From Martinezella miluonensis (lineage in GTDB: Bacteria; Pseudomonadota; Alphaproteobacteria; Rhizobiales; Rhizobiaceae): a stretch of DNA of 55,927 nt. Both the position numbers and the translations under genes were made by a program. Below, piece after piece: positions 18,964 through 27,988 of the stretch (its first letter is position 1; every line of letters starts with the position of its first letter). The notes below the pieces were generated by a model that saw only the letters and a list, made by a program, of their open reading frames with translations, did not search any database and had not been told where the DNA came from. The stretch lies in contig NZ_FMAH01000043.1 of the NCBI RefSeq assembly GCF_900094545.1, positions 1-55,927 on the forward strand, read 5' to 3'.

Positions 18964-20241
18964 CTATTTGAAAATGCGCGCGCGGGTCTTTTCGAGCCGC
19001 GCCAGGATCTGGTCGCGCCGCTCGGGCTTGACCGTGAATTCCTGAAAGCCCTTCATGCCGTCCTGCGCCATATCCGGATCGGTGTCGCGATCGTAGTATT
19101 GCGACGTTCCCTTCACGGTCTTGAGCGACTCCACCGCGACATTGACCATCGGATCCTTGCTTGGCGGGCAATCACTGCGCGGCGGGATGGCGCCTTCGGC
19201 TTCGAGGAACGCGCCGAGATTTTCCGGCTGGTAGAAATAGGCGAGAAAATCGCGGGCACCTTGCCGGTTCTTCGCCTTGGCCGGGATATGCACCGAGTTG
19301 ACGGAGAAATCCTCATAGCGTTCGATGCCGGGAACGATTTCCGGGAAGGGGGCGAAGGCAAGCTGGTCATGGTCGCTCGGCTGAAATGCGGACTTGATGA
19401 AGCCTCCAAGGTCCATCATCGCCGCCTTCTTCTGCGCCAGAGCGGCGCCGGCCTGTTCCCAGCCGAAGGACGGCCCGCTTGCGGAGAAGAAATTGGCCTT
19501 GAGGAGCTCTTCCCATTTGTCGAAGACCGGCTTCAACATCGGGTCCGTGTAAGGGATCTTGCCTTCCATCAGGGCAAGGTGCTTATCCAAGCCGTTGATG
19601 CGCAGGTTCATGTGGTCGAACCAGCCGCCGGTCGGCCATAGTTCCTTCGTGCCCATGCTGATTGGGATCATGCCGGCGGATTTCGCCGCCTCTCCGAATT
19701 TCAGGAAGTCGTCCCAGTTTTTCGGTGCCGTCCAACCCTTTTCGGCGAAAATGTCCTTGCGATAGAAAAGACCCCAGAGAATGCCGCCAAGGGGCAGGCC
19801 GTATTGCTTGCCGTTGACGGTGACGGCCGTCATGGTGGCGCCCAGCTTGTCGCTGTAACCTTCCTTCGCGAACAGATCGGAAATGTCGTCAAACAGCCCG
19901 CGATCGACGAAAGCCTTCATTCGATTGCCGGAGAACCAGAAGCAGATATCGGGGGCGCCGACGACAAGGTAGCTGCGGATAGCCGTCTTGTGGGCTTCAT
20001 GGTCCATATTGTTGATGGTGACTTTCGTCCCCGTCTTCTTGGTGAAATCGGCAGCGATGCGCTCTAGGACCGCCCGCTGGTCGGCGTTGCCGATATCCGA
20101 GATGATCGTCACTTCGCCGCCATTGGCAATTGCCGGGCGATAGAGCGTGGTAGCAGCCAGGGCAGCACCCGTGCCGATTATGAACTGACGCCGAGACGCC
20201 CTGATTGCATTGATGAGTGAAATTTCGTTCTTCGATGCCAT
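18964..20241 (-). CDS. Sugar-binding protein of a CUT1 importer, Tat-type signal
   Basis: A 425-residue family-1 binding protein. Residues about 14-40 form a twin-arginine type signal (SRRQFIIGTGAALAATTLYRPAIA). The mature protein starts GGEVTIISDIGN. The segments KGWTAPKNWDDFLKF and LPLGGILWGLFYRKDIF are typical of the family. It is the first gene of the importer/GH42 operon, facing the ROK regulator gene. The ligand is inferred to be a beta-galactoside or galacto-oligosaccharide from the enzyme downstream. Confidence 0.93.
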   Translation of the reverse strand: MASKNEISLINAIRASRRQFIIGTGAALAATTLYRPAIANGGEVTIISDIGNADQRAVLERIAADFTKKTGTKVTINNMDHEAHKTAIRSYLVVGAPDICFWFSGNRMKAFVDRGLFDDISDLFAKEGYSDKLGATMTAVTVNGKQYGLPLGGILWGLFYRKDIFAEKGWTAPKNWDDFLKFGEAAKSAGMIPISMGTKELWPTGGWFDHMNLRINGLDKHLALMEGKIPYTDPMLKPVFDKWEELLKANFFSASGPSFGWEQAGAALAQKKAAMMDLGGFIKSAFQPSDHDQLAFAPFPEIVPGIERYEDFSVNSVHIPAKAKNRQGARDFLAYFYQPENLGAFLEAEGAIPPRSDCPPSKDPMVNVAVESLKTVKGTSQYYDRDTDPDMAQDGMKGFQEFTVKPERRDQILARLEKTRARIFK

Positions 20242-20378
20242 CTACTTCCTCCCGAGGCACATAAAATCCAACCCCGTCCACAGATGTGAACGGCCGCTAA
20301 CCTTCAGAAATTACGCAATAAACCGGCATTTCCGCTTATGCGACCACAAGCGGATATTCCTCCATTGCCATGGGCTAT

Positions 20379-20407
20379 TGCATACCGTATCTTGCGGGAG
20401 GCAACAA
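20379..20407 (-). promoter_or_regulatory. Candidate promoter of the galactoside operon
   Basis: On the minus strand TTGTTG (20402-20407) and TATGCA (20379-20384) are separated by exactly 17 bases, a sigma-70-like arrangement pointing toward the binding-protein gene. The palindromic operator lies immediately upstream of the -35 box. Confidence 0.45.
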
Positions 20408-20410
20408 TAG

Positions 20411-20427
20411 TTAATTTACAAAATTAA
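20411..20427. promoter_or_regulatory. Palindromic operator for the ROK regulator
   Basis: TTAATTT and AAATTAA form a perfect inverted repeat around ACA. Long AT-rich repeats of this shape are typical of NagC/XylR-type ROK operators. It lies 14 bases before the regulator start codon and just upstream of the opposing promoter, so it could control both directions. Confidence 0.7.
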
Positions 20428-20441
20428 TTTAAAGGATCATC

Positions 20442-21587
20442 GTGCGCGGCAACCCAAGTACCTCCAGAGCTCTCAACCGGCGGCTCATCCTCAACCTGCT
20501 GCGAAACCGCGGACCGATGCCGCGTGCCGAGATCGCCACGGTGACGGGCCTCAGCCCGGCGGCCGTGACCTTCGTGGTCACGGAACTGATCGAGGAGGGG
20601 CTCGTCGTCGAAGGAAAGACGCAGCCGGGTGCAACGGGGCGTCGGCCGATACCGGTTGACATCAACTACGCTGGCCATCTGGCGGTCGGCTTCAAGCTAC
20701 GCCACGATAGCATTGATTGTGTTCTGACCGATCTGGCGACGACGCCAATTGCCTCTTTCGACATGCCGGTGCCAGACACGTTGCCGGAAACGATGGTCGA
20801 GGCCATTGCGACGGCGATCCCGAGGCTTCTGGCCGATGCTGATCGCGCCGGCTCACCCGTGATGGGCGTCGGCGTTTCCATCCCTGGCGAGGTCGACGCA
20901 GTCAAAGGTATCTGCATCCAGAGCCCGCGCTTTGGCTGGCGCAATCTCGCCTTTCCCGAATTGCTGCGTGAGCGGGTCAATATCCCGGTCTGGATCGATG
21001 ACGATATCAGTGCCTTCACCGTCGCGCAGCGGCTTTTCGGAGCTGGCCGCAACTACAGCAATTTCGCGACGATCGCAGTCGGTACAGGGGTTGGGTCATC
21101 GCTGGTCATGGGTGGCGAGATCTATCACGGAAGCCATGGTCTTGCGGGGAAGCTTGGTCACATCATCACGGTTCCAGGTGGTCGGCTTTGCGAATGCGGA
21201 CGAAAGGGTTGCCTTCAGGCCCATACGGCAGAGGCCGCGATGATCGACGAGTGGGGTCTGCGCCGAGGCGCAAAGGCAACGCGTGATGAATACGCCGCCG
21301 CGATCGAGGGTGGCGATGCGGATGCCCTCGAGACCATGGCGCAAGCGGGGGAGTTGATTGGGCGTCACCTGGCGGATCTCGTAAACTTGTTCGACCCCGA
21401 GGTTCTGATTGCTGGTGGCGAAGCCATGCAGTTCGGCGATGCGATTCTCGAGCCGATCCGACGCTCGATGGCAAAATATGTCTTCTTGAATACGCCCGAA
21501 TTGCTTCCGGATTGGGTGCCGGGTTCCTGGGCGCGGGGTGCCGCCGCTCTGGCGACCCAGCATTTCTTTGATCTCGACGTCGAATAG
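20442..21587 (+). CDS. ROK-family transcriptional regulator
   Basis: A 381-residue regulator. The N-terminal winged helix (residues about 8-65) includes RRLILNLLRNRGPMPRAEIA and AVTFVVTELIEEGLV. The sugar-kinase-like ROK domain follows, with the zinc-type cluster CECGRKGCLQAH intact and DxxxAFTVAQRLFGAGR before it. The ATP-site glycines are only partly kept, as in NagC-type repressors. The start is GTG at 20442 with AAAGGA upstream. It faces the galactoside importer operon and probably represses it until a sugar or sugar phosphate binds. The palindrome at 20411-20427 is its likely site. Confidence 0.92.
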   Translation: MRGNPSTSRALNRRLILNLLRNRGPMPRAEIATVTGLSPAAVTFVVTELIEEGLVVEGKTQPGATGRRPIPVDINYAGHLAVGFKLRHDSIDCVLTDLATTPIASFDMPVPDTLPETMVEAIATAIPRLLADADRAGSPVMGVGVSIPGEVDAVKGICIQSPRFGWRNLAFPELLRERVNIPVWIDDDISAFTVAQRLFGAGRNYSNFATIAVGTGVGSSLVMGGEIYHGSHGLAGKLGHIITVPGGRLCECGRKGCLQAHTAEAAMIDEWGLRRGAKATRDEYAAAIEGGDADALETMAQAGELIGRHLADLVNLFDPEVLIAGGEAMQFGDAILEPIRRSMAKYVFLNTPELLPDWVPGSWARGAAALATQHFFDLDVE

Positions 21588-21872
21588 CGGCACCGGAGCG
21601 GATGGTTCATATTATAGGGGCATCATATGTTCGAGAAAGTCGCGCATCGGCTCCGGACACATGCGCCTTTTCGTTATTTGCGCTTGACGTCGAACCATCG
21701 CAATAGCGCAGTTCGCTTGGGAAATTGACCGGCGGAGCGATTTAACGCTATTCTCGTCACCTCCGCGTCCATCTTGCATAGAATTTCTGCTGGTGGCCGT
21801 TCAGATCGAACATATTCGGCAACCGAGGCGCACTTCAACTGGAGTGCGGCGGCGGAAAGCATGATGTCGCTT
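21588..21872. other. Spacer with one doubtful small frame
   Basis: Between the ROK gene and the convergent GGDEF-EAL gene. A leftward frame from ATG 21862 to 21674 would encode 62 residues, overlapping no homology I know and lacking a good ribosome-binding site. Otherwise nothing stands out. The base composition is lower in GC than the flanking operon. Confidence 0.35.
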
Positions 21873-24131
21873 TTATCCCGCCTGTGCGAATCCAACGTCC
21901 TTCGTGCGGCAAAATTCGATCAAATGCTTCGAGGTCATTGGTCGAGCCAGGGCGTAACCTTGCAATAGATGGCAGCCAAGATCCCTCAGGATTTTGGCGT
22001 GCTCCATTGTCTCCACGCCTTCCGCAACAATGTCGATGTTCTGCGACCGGCCGATTTCGATAATAGAGGAGACCAGGCGACGTTGAGACGGTGACGTTAC
22101 AATCGGCTTGATAATTTCTCGATCAATTTTGAGCCTTCGTGGCTCGAATCTGAGTAGGCTGACAATGCTGGCATGCCCGGTGCCGAAATCATCGATCTCG
22201 ATTTCGATACCAAGCTCTTTCACCGCTGGAATGATCTGATTGAGAACAGGCTGGAGATCGTCGAAGGAGATCGTCTCCAGCAGTTCAAAACACAGGCGTC
22301 CCCTCGCCAAGGGCAGTGCGGAAAGCTCGGCAAGCAGATTTGGCTCCGCCAGCCGACGTGCTGAAATATTGACTGAGACGCGCGGGATGTGCATTCCAAG
22401 GGCATCCCATCTTGCCATCTCGAACAGCGCTTTTTGAAGGATGAGCCGATCCATGTCTCCGGAACGCCCTAGGCTTTCGGCGACGCCAAGAAATTTGTCT
22501 GGTCCGAGCAGGCCTCTTATGGGGTGATTCCAACGGGCAAGTGTTTCGACGCCGGCAATATCCAACGTGTTTGCGTTAAACTGCGGCTGAAAGAATGCGA
22601 CCAGTTCGTCGCGATCGAGCGCATTGTTGAATTCGTCCGCCAATTCCTTCGAACGGATTGCAGCGCTACGAAGCTCTTCGGTGAAGAGGACCGCACGGCC
22701 GCGGCCAGTCTTCTTCGCTTCGTACAGAGCCAAATCAGCACTTTGTAGCAATTGGCCGAGGTCTCGGACGTCCGCACGTTCGTTTTCCCAGGCGACACCG
22801 ACGCTTGCACCGACCAGGCACTCGGAGCCGTCAATGAAGAGGCTCTGCTGAAGGGTGGCAACGATCTGTTGGGCCAATTCGTTTGCTTTGGACCCGGGAT
22901 TGTCGCTCCAGCTGGCAAAGATGAACTCATCTCCACCAATCCGAGCTGCAACATCGTTCGGACCAGTCAGGCCGGCAAGGCGCGAAGCCGTCGTCTGCAA
23001 GACCGCATCGCCTCCGATATGTCCTTTCGTGTCGTTGATCTCTTTGAACCGATCCAGGTCTATGTGAATAAGGATCAGGCAATCTTTTGGACCAGGTCTC
23101 CGTGGTTGCGAGATCATTTGGTCAACAAATCGCCGATTGGGAAGCCCCGTTAGCGCATCATGCAACGATAGGTACTCCAGCCGTTGCCGCGCTCGGACGA
23201 GCTTTTTCTTGTGAAGGCGAAGCTTTTCAATGGTTCTTTGGCGTGATTTAGTCAGAAGGCCAACCCAAACGATCGGCGCAACGACACATAAAGCCAACAG
23301 GCTCGCGAAAATCTCGAATGTGGCTATGCCATTGTTTTGGCCCCATCCACCTGCTGGCACAGCGACTAGCGTCCATCGGCCATACGTCATATCAACGGAC
23401 GCCGCGACAGGTTGTTTTGAAAACGTTTCTAGACCGCCGAGAAAAACTTGCTTGGGCAGGTTCGGATCCGGGACGGCGCTGATGGCAATCTCAAGGTCGG
23501 TCGATCCAAGGCCGCTATCCTGGTAGAGCTTTGATATGTCTATGACTCCAGAAAGAAGTCCCCAAAAAACCTGGCTTGTTCCGTCGTTGATGTAAACCGG
23601 ACACCTCACGACGAAAGCGGTCCCGCCTTGGACAAGTTCCACGGGGCCGGTCAGAACAATGTTGTGGGTGTTGCGCGCCAGCATCGCGCTATCCCGTTGC
23701 TTTTCGTTCGTTCGGTAGTCGAGTCCGATGACCTTTTCGTTTCCTCGTTCTGGATAAACCCATTTGACCACCATGCCGGGTGCAGCGGCAAAGCTTCGCA
23801 GTTGTGAATCGGGCTGTAAGATCTGTGCGGCAAGTTTGGAGAAGGCGTTTTGGTCCATTGCCGGATTGACTGTGATACCTGCCGCAAGCCCTTGCAACAG
23901 CTTCACATTGCTGTTGAGGTTCGTTTGTAGCCGTGATGATATGGTAGCAAGCTCACCCGCCACAACTGATCGTTCATCGGCCAGCGATCGCTCTAACCGC
24001 CAGTTCGTTGCAACCCATACAACGATGATTGCAATGATTGCCGCAAATATTGCAGGGGCAAATGCGCTCGTATTACTGACCGCAGAGTTCGCGAAGCTGC
24101 GCAATATCTTTGGATCTCTTCGAAGCTTCAT
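21873..24131 (-). CDS. Membrane CHASE-GGDEF-EAL cyclic-di-GMP protein
   Basis: A 752-residue inner-membrane signalling protein. Helix 1 lies near residues 25-42, a periplasmic CHASE-type sensor at about 45-265, helix 2 at about 270-292, GGDEF at 315-485 and EAL at 500-745. The diguanylate cyclase motif GGDEF (399-403) is intact. The inhibitory I-site reads G-P-N-D instead of R-x-x-D, so product inhibition may be lost. The EAL motif is ETL (529-531), keeping the Glu; DDFGTG (from 647) and EGVET are intact, so phosphodiesterase activity is possible. It stands alone and would link an outside signal to motility or biofilm control. Whether it makes or degrades c-di-GMP cannot be told. Confidence 0.93.
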   Translation of the reverse strand: MKLRRDPKILRSFANSAVSNTSAFAPAIFAAIIAIIVVWVATNWRLERSLADERSVVAGELATISSRLQTNLNSNVKLLQGLAAGITVNPAMDQNAFSKLAAQILQPDSQLRSFAAAPGMVVKWVYPERGNEKVIGLDYRTNEKQRDSAMLARNTHNIVLTGPVELVQGGTAFVVRCPVYINDGTSQVFWGLLSGVIDISKLYQDSGLGSTDLEIAISAVPDPNLPKQVFLGGLETFSKQPVAASVDMTYGRWTLVAVPAGGWGQNNGIATFEIFASLLALCVVAPIVWVGLLTKSRQRTIEKLRLHKKKLVRARQRLEYLSLHDALTGLPNRRFVDQMISQPRRPGPKDCLILIHIDLDRFKEINDTKGHIGGDAVLQTTASRLAGLTGPNDVAARIGGDEFIFASWSDNPGSKANELAQQIVATLQQSLFIDGSECLVGASVGVAWENERADVRDLGQLLQSADLALYEAKKTGRGRAVLFTEELRSAAIRSKELADEFNNALDRDELVAFFQPQFNANTLDIAGVETLARWNHPIRGLLGPDKFLGVAESLGRSGDMDRLILQKALFEMARWDALGMHIPRVSVNISARRLAEPNLLAELSALPLARGRLCFELLETISFDDLQPVLNQIIPAVKELGIEIEIDDFGTGHASIVSLLRFEPRRLKIDREIIKPIVTSPSQRRLVSSIIEIGRSQNIDIVAEGVETMEHAKILRDLGCHLLQGYALARPMTSKHLIEFCRTKDVGFAQAG

Positions 24132-24219
24132 CAGATTGCCGTTTTGAAGGTCAAGTCTGCAGTCTTGCAGAGTTTCTTTAAGGCAACACTAACCGGCTGC
24201 AGGCCCATTACCGGGAACG

Positions 24220-24348
24220 ATGCTCGGCGGCTTAGGGGATCGCAAAAAGTCGACGGTCGTCAACAGCGACAAGGCTCCGACCTATACCGCGGCACTGACC
24301 GAACCGAAACAGGAACGCAAAGGCCCGAAGGCATGCATGCGTCGCTAG
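24220..24348 (+). pseudogene. IS6-like transposase remnant
   Basis: A 42-codon open piece reading RKKSTVVNSDKAPTYTAALT resembles the segment around the second catalytic Asp of IS6-family transposases (V-x-D-K-x-P-x-Y-x-x-A-L). The rest of the transposase is missing and a stop follows at 24346. I see no terminal inverted repeats. The call rests on this short motif only, so it is tentative. The surrounding 24132-24605 holds no other gene that I can support. Confidence 0.45.
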
Positions 24349-24605
24349 GTCAGATATCCGAACACCTCGCCGAGGCCGCCAGCTCACAAGATGACAACAC
24401 CCGCGCAACCCGTACTGCTCACGCGGCAAGCACGCTGGCGGGAAGTCGGGGCGCTCTTCAGATGTAGTCTATTCAGCGACTTTGTTGGCGCAGATCAGTG
24501 CAAGCTCCTGTCCGGTAGCAAAGAAGCATCCCTCCGGCTGATCTCATCGTTACCGATACCGCTCGCCGGCGCGGCGCCCGCCTGCGGCGGCGACGCAGAT
24601 AGACC

Positions 24606-25247
24606 TTACTTGGACAGAACGATGTGAGTGGCGCGTTCGCCGGCCTCATGGGCGGTGACGGAAAAGCCAAGGGCCGGCAGGTCAATGCCTGCGAACATGG
24701 CCTCGCCCTTGCCGAGAACGACCGGCGAGATGGCGAGTTGCATTTCGTCGATCAATCCCGCTTGAAGATACTGGCGCACCGTACTGACACCGCCACCGAT
24801 CTTGATGTCCTTATCGCCGGCAACCGCCTTTGCCCGTTCCAGTGCCTCCTCGATGCCGCCGGTCACGAAGTAAAAGGTCGTGCCGCCTTCCATGACAATA
24901 GGCTCGCGGGCATGGTGCGTGAGGATGAAGGTCGGCGCGTGATAGGGCGGGTTGTCGCCCCACCAGCCTTTCCAGTTTTCATCGGGCCATTCGCCACGGA
25001 TCGGGCCGAACATGTTGCGGCCGAGGATAAAGGCACCAAAGCCGGTATTTCCCGACGATGCGTATTTCGCGTCGACACCTTCCGATTCGCCCTCTTTACC
25101 GAACATCGCCTGGAATGTCCGGGTCGGGAAAAACCACTCAAACAATTCCGGTCCGCGCTTGCCCAAAGGGTCGTTCAGGCTTTGTTCCGGTCCGGCCCCG
25201 AAGCCATCTATCGAGAGAGAAAATGCCGCTACGCGCACACGAGCCAT
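24606..25247 (-). CDS. RibD C-terminal/dihydrofolate-reductase-like protein
   Basis: A 213-residue member of the DHFR-like RibD-C superfamily (the YyaP/YwjB kind). Characteristic pieces are SLSIDGFGAGPEQSL near the N-terminus, GAFILGRNMFGPIRGEW, FYFVTGGIEEALERAKAVAGDKDIKIGGG and a late ISPVVLGKGEAMF. These proteins bind NADPH and are thought to reduce small heterocycles; no substrate is proven for most of them. I chose the ATG at 25247 because GGAGG lies six bases upstream. The gene stands alone in a patch of apparently acquired DNA. Confidence 0.9.
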   Translation of the reverse strand: MARVRVAAFSLSIDGFGAGPEQSLNDPLGKRGPELFEWFFPTRTFQAMFGKEGESEGVDAKYASSGNTGFGAFILGRNMFGPIRGEWPDENWKGWWGDNPPYHAPTFILTHHAREPIVMEGGTTFYFVTGGIEEALERAKAVAGDKDIKIGGGVSTVRQYLQAGLIDEMQLAISPVVLGKGEAMFAGIDLPALGFSVTAHEAGERATHIVLSK

Positions 25248-25581
25248 ATCAGCCTCCATCTGATTGCATTTTGAAATCAGATGCAGGCTGACACAACTGA
25301 TTTTGTCGTGCAATTAGTTTTTTTGGAAGCTCAACCTGGATTTCGATATGGGGGCGTGGTGCTCGATCACCTGGCATCGCCCAGCGCTAGGGATCGATGT
25401 GACATTCTGATCGGCAGGCAATTCCTTGATTGCATGTCGGTCGAACGGCATTTGCAGATCGATATCTATGTCGTCGGTAAAGGGATCGCACTGACGGTGA
25501 GTAACCGGGAACTTATCTGGACATAAGCGACACGCCAATCCTTGGGCCCAGCCAAGCGAATTGCCCGGCCGCTCAGTCGAT
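25248..25581. other. Spacer without a supported gene
   Basis: Open frames exist on both strands (81 codons at 25281-25526 on plus, 74 codons at 25314-25538 on minus) but neither has a ribosome-binding site or a family I recognise. The plus frame contains a CDILIGRQFLD piece that faintly resembles retropepsin-like proteins, too little to annotate. Confidence 0.35.
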
Positions 25582-25758
25582 TTACTGAAGTACCGTTACA
25601 GGCTGCGCCTTGGGCGGCAGTGGGCTCTCGTGGTGCCCCGAAGTCGCTCCGGCGATAACCGCAACGATTGCAACCACTATGTAGATAATGGCTCCGTTTG
25701 GCTTTCGGTCCGATATGCAACGTCTTGTCGACTCTAGCACCCGCGAATGTTCCGACAT
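25582..25758 (-). CDS. 58-residue single-pass membrane protein
   Basis: A short gene read directly from the minus strand. Its ATG at 25758 follows AAAGGATCGAG, giving a good AGGA ribosome-binding site. The product has a basic N-terminal part (residues 1-20), one strongly hydrophobic helix (about 23-38, IIYIVVAIVAVIAGAT) and a Pro-rich tail ending PVTVLQ. The composition is convincing for a small membrane protein. I recognise no family and no function. It has no operon partner. Confidence 0.55.
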   Translation of the reverse strand: MSEHSRVLESTRRCISDRKPNGAIIYIVVAIVAVIAGATSGHHESPLPPKAQPVTVLQ

Positions 25759-26065
25759 CTCGATCCTTTGCGTTGAAGGGCGGTTATTTAGTCAATCAGC
25801 GGAGCCTAATGAATACCCAGATTCGCTTGGCTCCTTTGCAAAAGGCGAATACCAGAAGACTTTTGGCCGGAACTGGTGCTGTCACTTTGTCCTTAGTTTA
25901 GCTCGCCCGCGTGTTCGAGCAGGCCTCTCGATTTTCCCGATTGTGTTCGGGCACGAGAATATGCTCTGCCTCGAAAGTATGGACGGCGAAAACACCTGGT
26001 GCCTGGGCAGGCAAACCGAGCCAGCGCTCGTCTCTATGTTCGGCCCGCTGCCTTCGCTTCAATTG
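25759..26065. other. Spacer without a supported gene
   Basis: A plus-strand frame spans the region (133 codons from 25688) but resembles no family and overlaps the short-chain dehydrogenase gene and the small membrane protein gene on the other strand. No hairpin with a T run is seen behind the dehydrogenase gene. Confidence 0.35.
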
Positions 26066-26842
26066 TCATTGATGCTGCAGCACGCTTAGGCCACCGTCGA
26101 CCGTCAGGCAGGTGGCATTCATGAAGGGGCACTCGTCCGAGATCATGAAGACCGCGGCAAGTGCGATCTCCCGTGGCGTGGCAATGCGCCCGCCCGGGTG
26201 CAGTTTCATGGTCTGCGCCTTTGCCTTCTCCGGATCGGGAAAATTCTTCCAATAGTCGATGACCTTTTGGGTCTCGACATAGCCCGGCGCCAGGGCGTTC
26301 ACCCGCACATTCCTTGCTGCATATTCGATCCCCAGTGACTTGGTCATGCCAAGGAGGGCGTGCTTGGCAAGCGGGTAGGGAAACGTGTGCGGAATGATCG
26401 TGAAGGCATGCGTCGAGGCGATGTTGAGGATAACCCCGCCGCCGCGGGCGATCATATCAGGCAGAACGGATCGGCAGCAGTTCCAGGCACCCTTGAGGTT
26501 GATATCGAAGCACAGCTCCCAGTCCTCGTCCGTGGTTTGCAATGGTTCCGCAAAGACGTTGACACCTGCATTGTTGACCAGCGCATTGATGCTGCCGATC
26601 TCGCCGGCCGCCTTAGCCACGGCTGCGCGCACGGCCTCGACATCGGTGATGTCGGCAGCCTGATGGCCAACGTGAGCGCCATCTCCCTTCAGTCTGCGCG
26701 CGGACTGTTCCAGCAGGGCCTCGTCGCGGTCAACAAGAAAGATGCTTGCACCTTCCGCGGCGAAAGCCTCGGCGATTGCCAATCCGATGCCCTGCGCGGC
26801 TCCGGTAATGAGGATCCGTTTTCCGGAAAGGCGATTTGGCAT
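26066..26842 (-). CDS. Short-chain dehydrogenase, probably an aldose 1-dehydrogenase
   Basis: A 258-residue classical SDR enzyme. The NAD(P)-binding TGAAQGIG starts at residue 13, NNAG is present, and the catalytic Ser (NIAST) and YPLAK lie 13 residues apart as expected. Asp in VDRDE near residue 38 favours NAD. It is 55 bases downstream of an aldose 1-epimerase gene and divergent from araFGH. An aldose dehydrogenase starting an oxidative route for L-arabinose, D-galactose or L-fucose is the natural reading. The exact sugar is inferred from context, not seen. Confidence 0.88.
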   Translation of the reverse strand: MPNRLSGKRILITGAAQGIGLAIAEAFAAEGASIFLVDRDEALLEQSARRLKGDGAHVGHQAADITDVEAVRAAVAKAAGEIGSINALVNNAGVNVFAEPLQTTDEDWELCFDINLKGAWNCCRSVLPDMIARGGGVILNIASTHAFTIIPHTFPYPLAKHALLGMTKSLGIEYAARNVRVNALAPGYVETQKVIDYWKNFPDPEKAKAQTMKLHPGGRIATPREIALAAVFMISDECPFMNATCLTVDGGLSVLQHQ

Positions 26843-26897
26843 TCAGTTTCCCTCTTTCAGCTTGGTCCGGAAAATCCAGCGATGAGCCGGCCGCAAG

Positions 26898-27791
26898 TCA
26901 ATCAGCATATCTTTGTGGCTGCAGGCGAATTGATCCTGCAAGCGTCTCTCCGGGTTGCAGGATCTTCAAATCTCCCAGATCGGGGAGGTTATGACCGTTG
27001 GCTAGGTGAGACATCGGTTCGAAGCAGAAATAGTCGTGGCGAAAGGCCGGGTTGAAGCTTGTGTCGGGAATGAAGATGAATGCATGCCTAACCGCCGCAT
27101 CCGCAGTCAGCTTCAGGCTGGCGCGTCTTTCCGGCCATGTGATTTGGGCCTCGCCGCTCCACCCCTCGAAGCCATTGTTGACCCAGCGGCGAGGCAGCGG
27201 CGAAGATTGCGAGAAGTCGAGATCAGCTGGGATGTCGGTGCGCTCTCCCGGCAGCCAGCCCTCGGTTTCGGTCCAAAATCGCCGCGCCGGCGCGAAGAGC
27301 GTCGTTTGCGCGGTCATCGGGAAGTAGGGATGCCAGCCAAGTCCGAACGGCAGCGCGTCCTTGCCGACATTTTCCACGCTCATATGAAGCGTCAGCCCTT
27401 CGGATGACAGGGCGATGGTCTGCCTTGCCTCGTAGCTATAGGGCGTTGCGCTTTCCTGATGGCGAAAGCCGATCTGCAATTCGTTGCTGCTGCGGGAAAG
27501 GATGGACCATTCCGCCTGCCAGCCGTCGCCGTGCAGATAGTGAGGGTCCGCGACCGTGTTTGGCCGGAGCTGATAGTCGCGCCCTGCAAATGTAAAGCGA
27601 TTGTTCCGTATCCGGTTGCCGAAGGGAACGAGGGGGTAGCAGGCGGAGGATGAGGCGTCCGCCTCATCCGGGGCGGGCCTCAGCAGTGCAATCCTGTGGT
27701 TGTCGATTGTCCAAGAGTAATCGAGCAATACGCCGCCCAAGGTTAATACGCGGACTGAAAGCGAGCCATCCTGCAAATCGATAATGCTCAT
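26898..27791 (-). CDS. Aldose 1-epimerase (mutarotase)
   Basis: A 297-residue GalM-like cytoplasmic protein that interconverts alpha and beta anomers of free aldoses. The fold signatures are YPLVPFGNRIRNNRF (sugar-binding Asn-Arg segment), HYLHGDGWQAEW (with the active-site His), GLGWHPYFP (second His), and late CFEPMSHLANG with the general-base Glu. It is transcribed with the dehydrogenase and away from araFGH. Mutarotase supplies the anomer preferred by a sugar 1-dehydrogenase. Confidence 0.9.
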   Translation of the reverse strand: MSIIDLQDGSLSVRVLTLGGVLLDYSWTIDNHRIALLRPAPDEADASSSACYPLVPFGNRIRNNRFTFAGRDYQLRPNTVADPHYLHGDGWQAEWSILSRSSNELQIGFRHQESATPYSYEARQTIALSSEGLTLHMSVENVGKDALPFGLGWHPYFPMTAQTTLFAPARRFWTETEGWLPGERTDIPADLDFSQSSPLPRRWVNNGFEGWSGEAQITWPERRASLKLTADAAVRHAFIFIPDTSFNPAFRHDYFCFEPMSHLANGHNLPDLGDLKILQPGETLAGSIRLQPQRYAD

Positions 27792-27988
27792 TAAGCGGCT
27801 GCCTTCCCCTTACAACCAAGGCCGATCCTGAATGGATGGGCACCCTATATCCGCCATCTCCAATGTCAATATATAGGATTTATTTTTGCGACATCGCCGG
27901 CGCCGTGCGCAATTGCCTAGCATTCCTTATGAAATGACATCTCTTCAAATGAGTTTTGGCTGCCTGTGGCGCAAAGCCGGCATAAATA

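Noticed and set aside
25281..25526. Aspartic-protease-like remnant
   Set aside because: Only a CDILIGRQFLD piece recalls that fold; no catalytic D-T/S-G motif and no ribosome-binding site.
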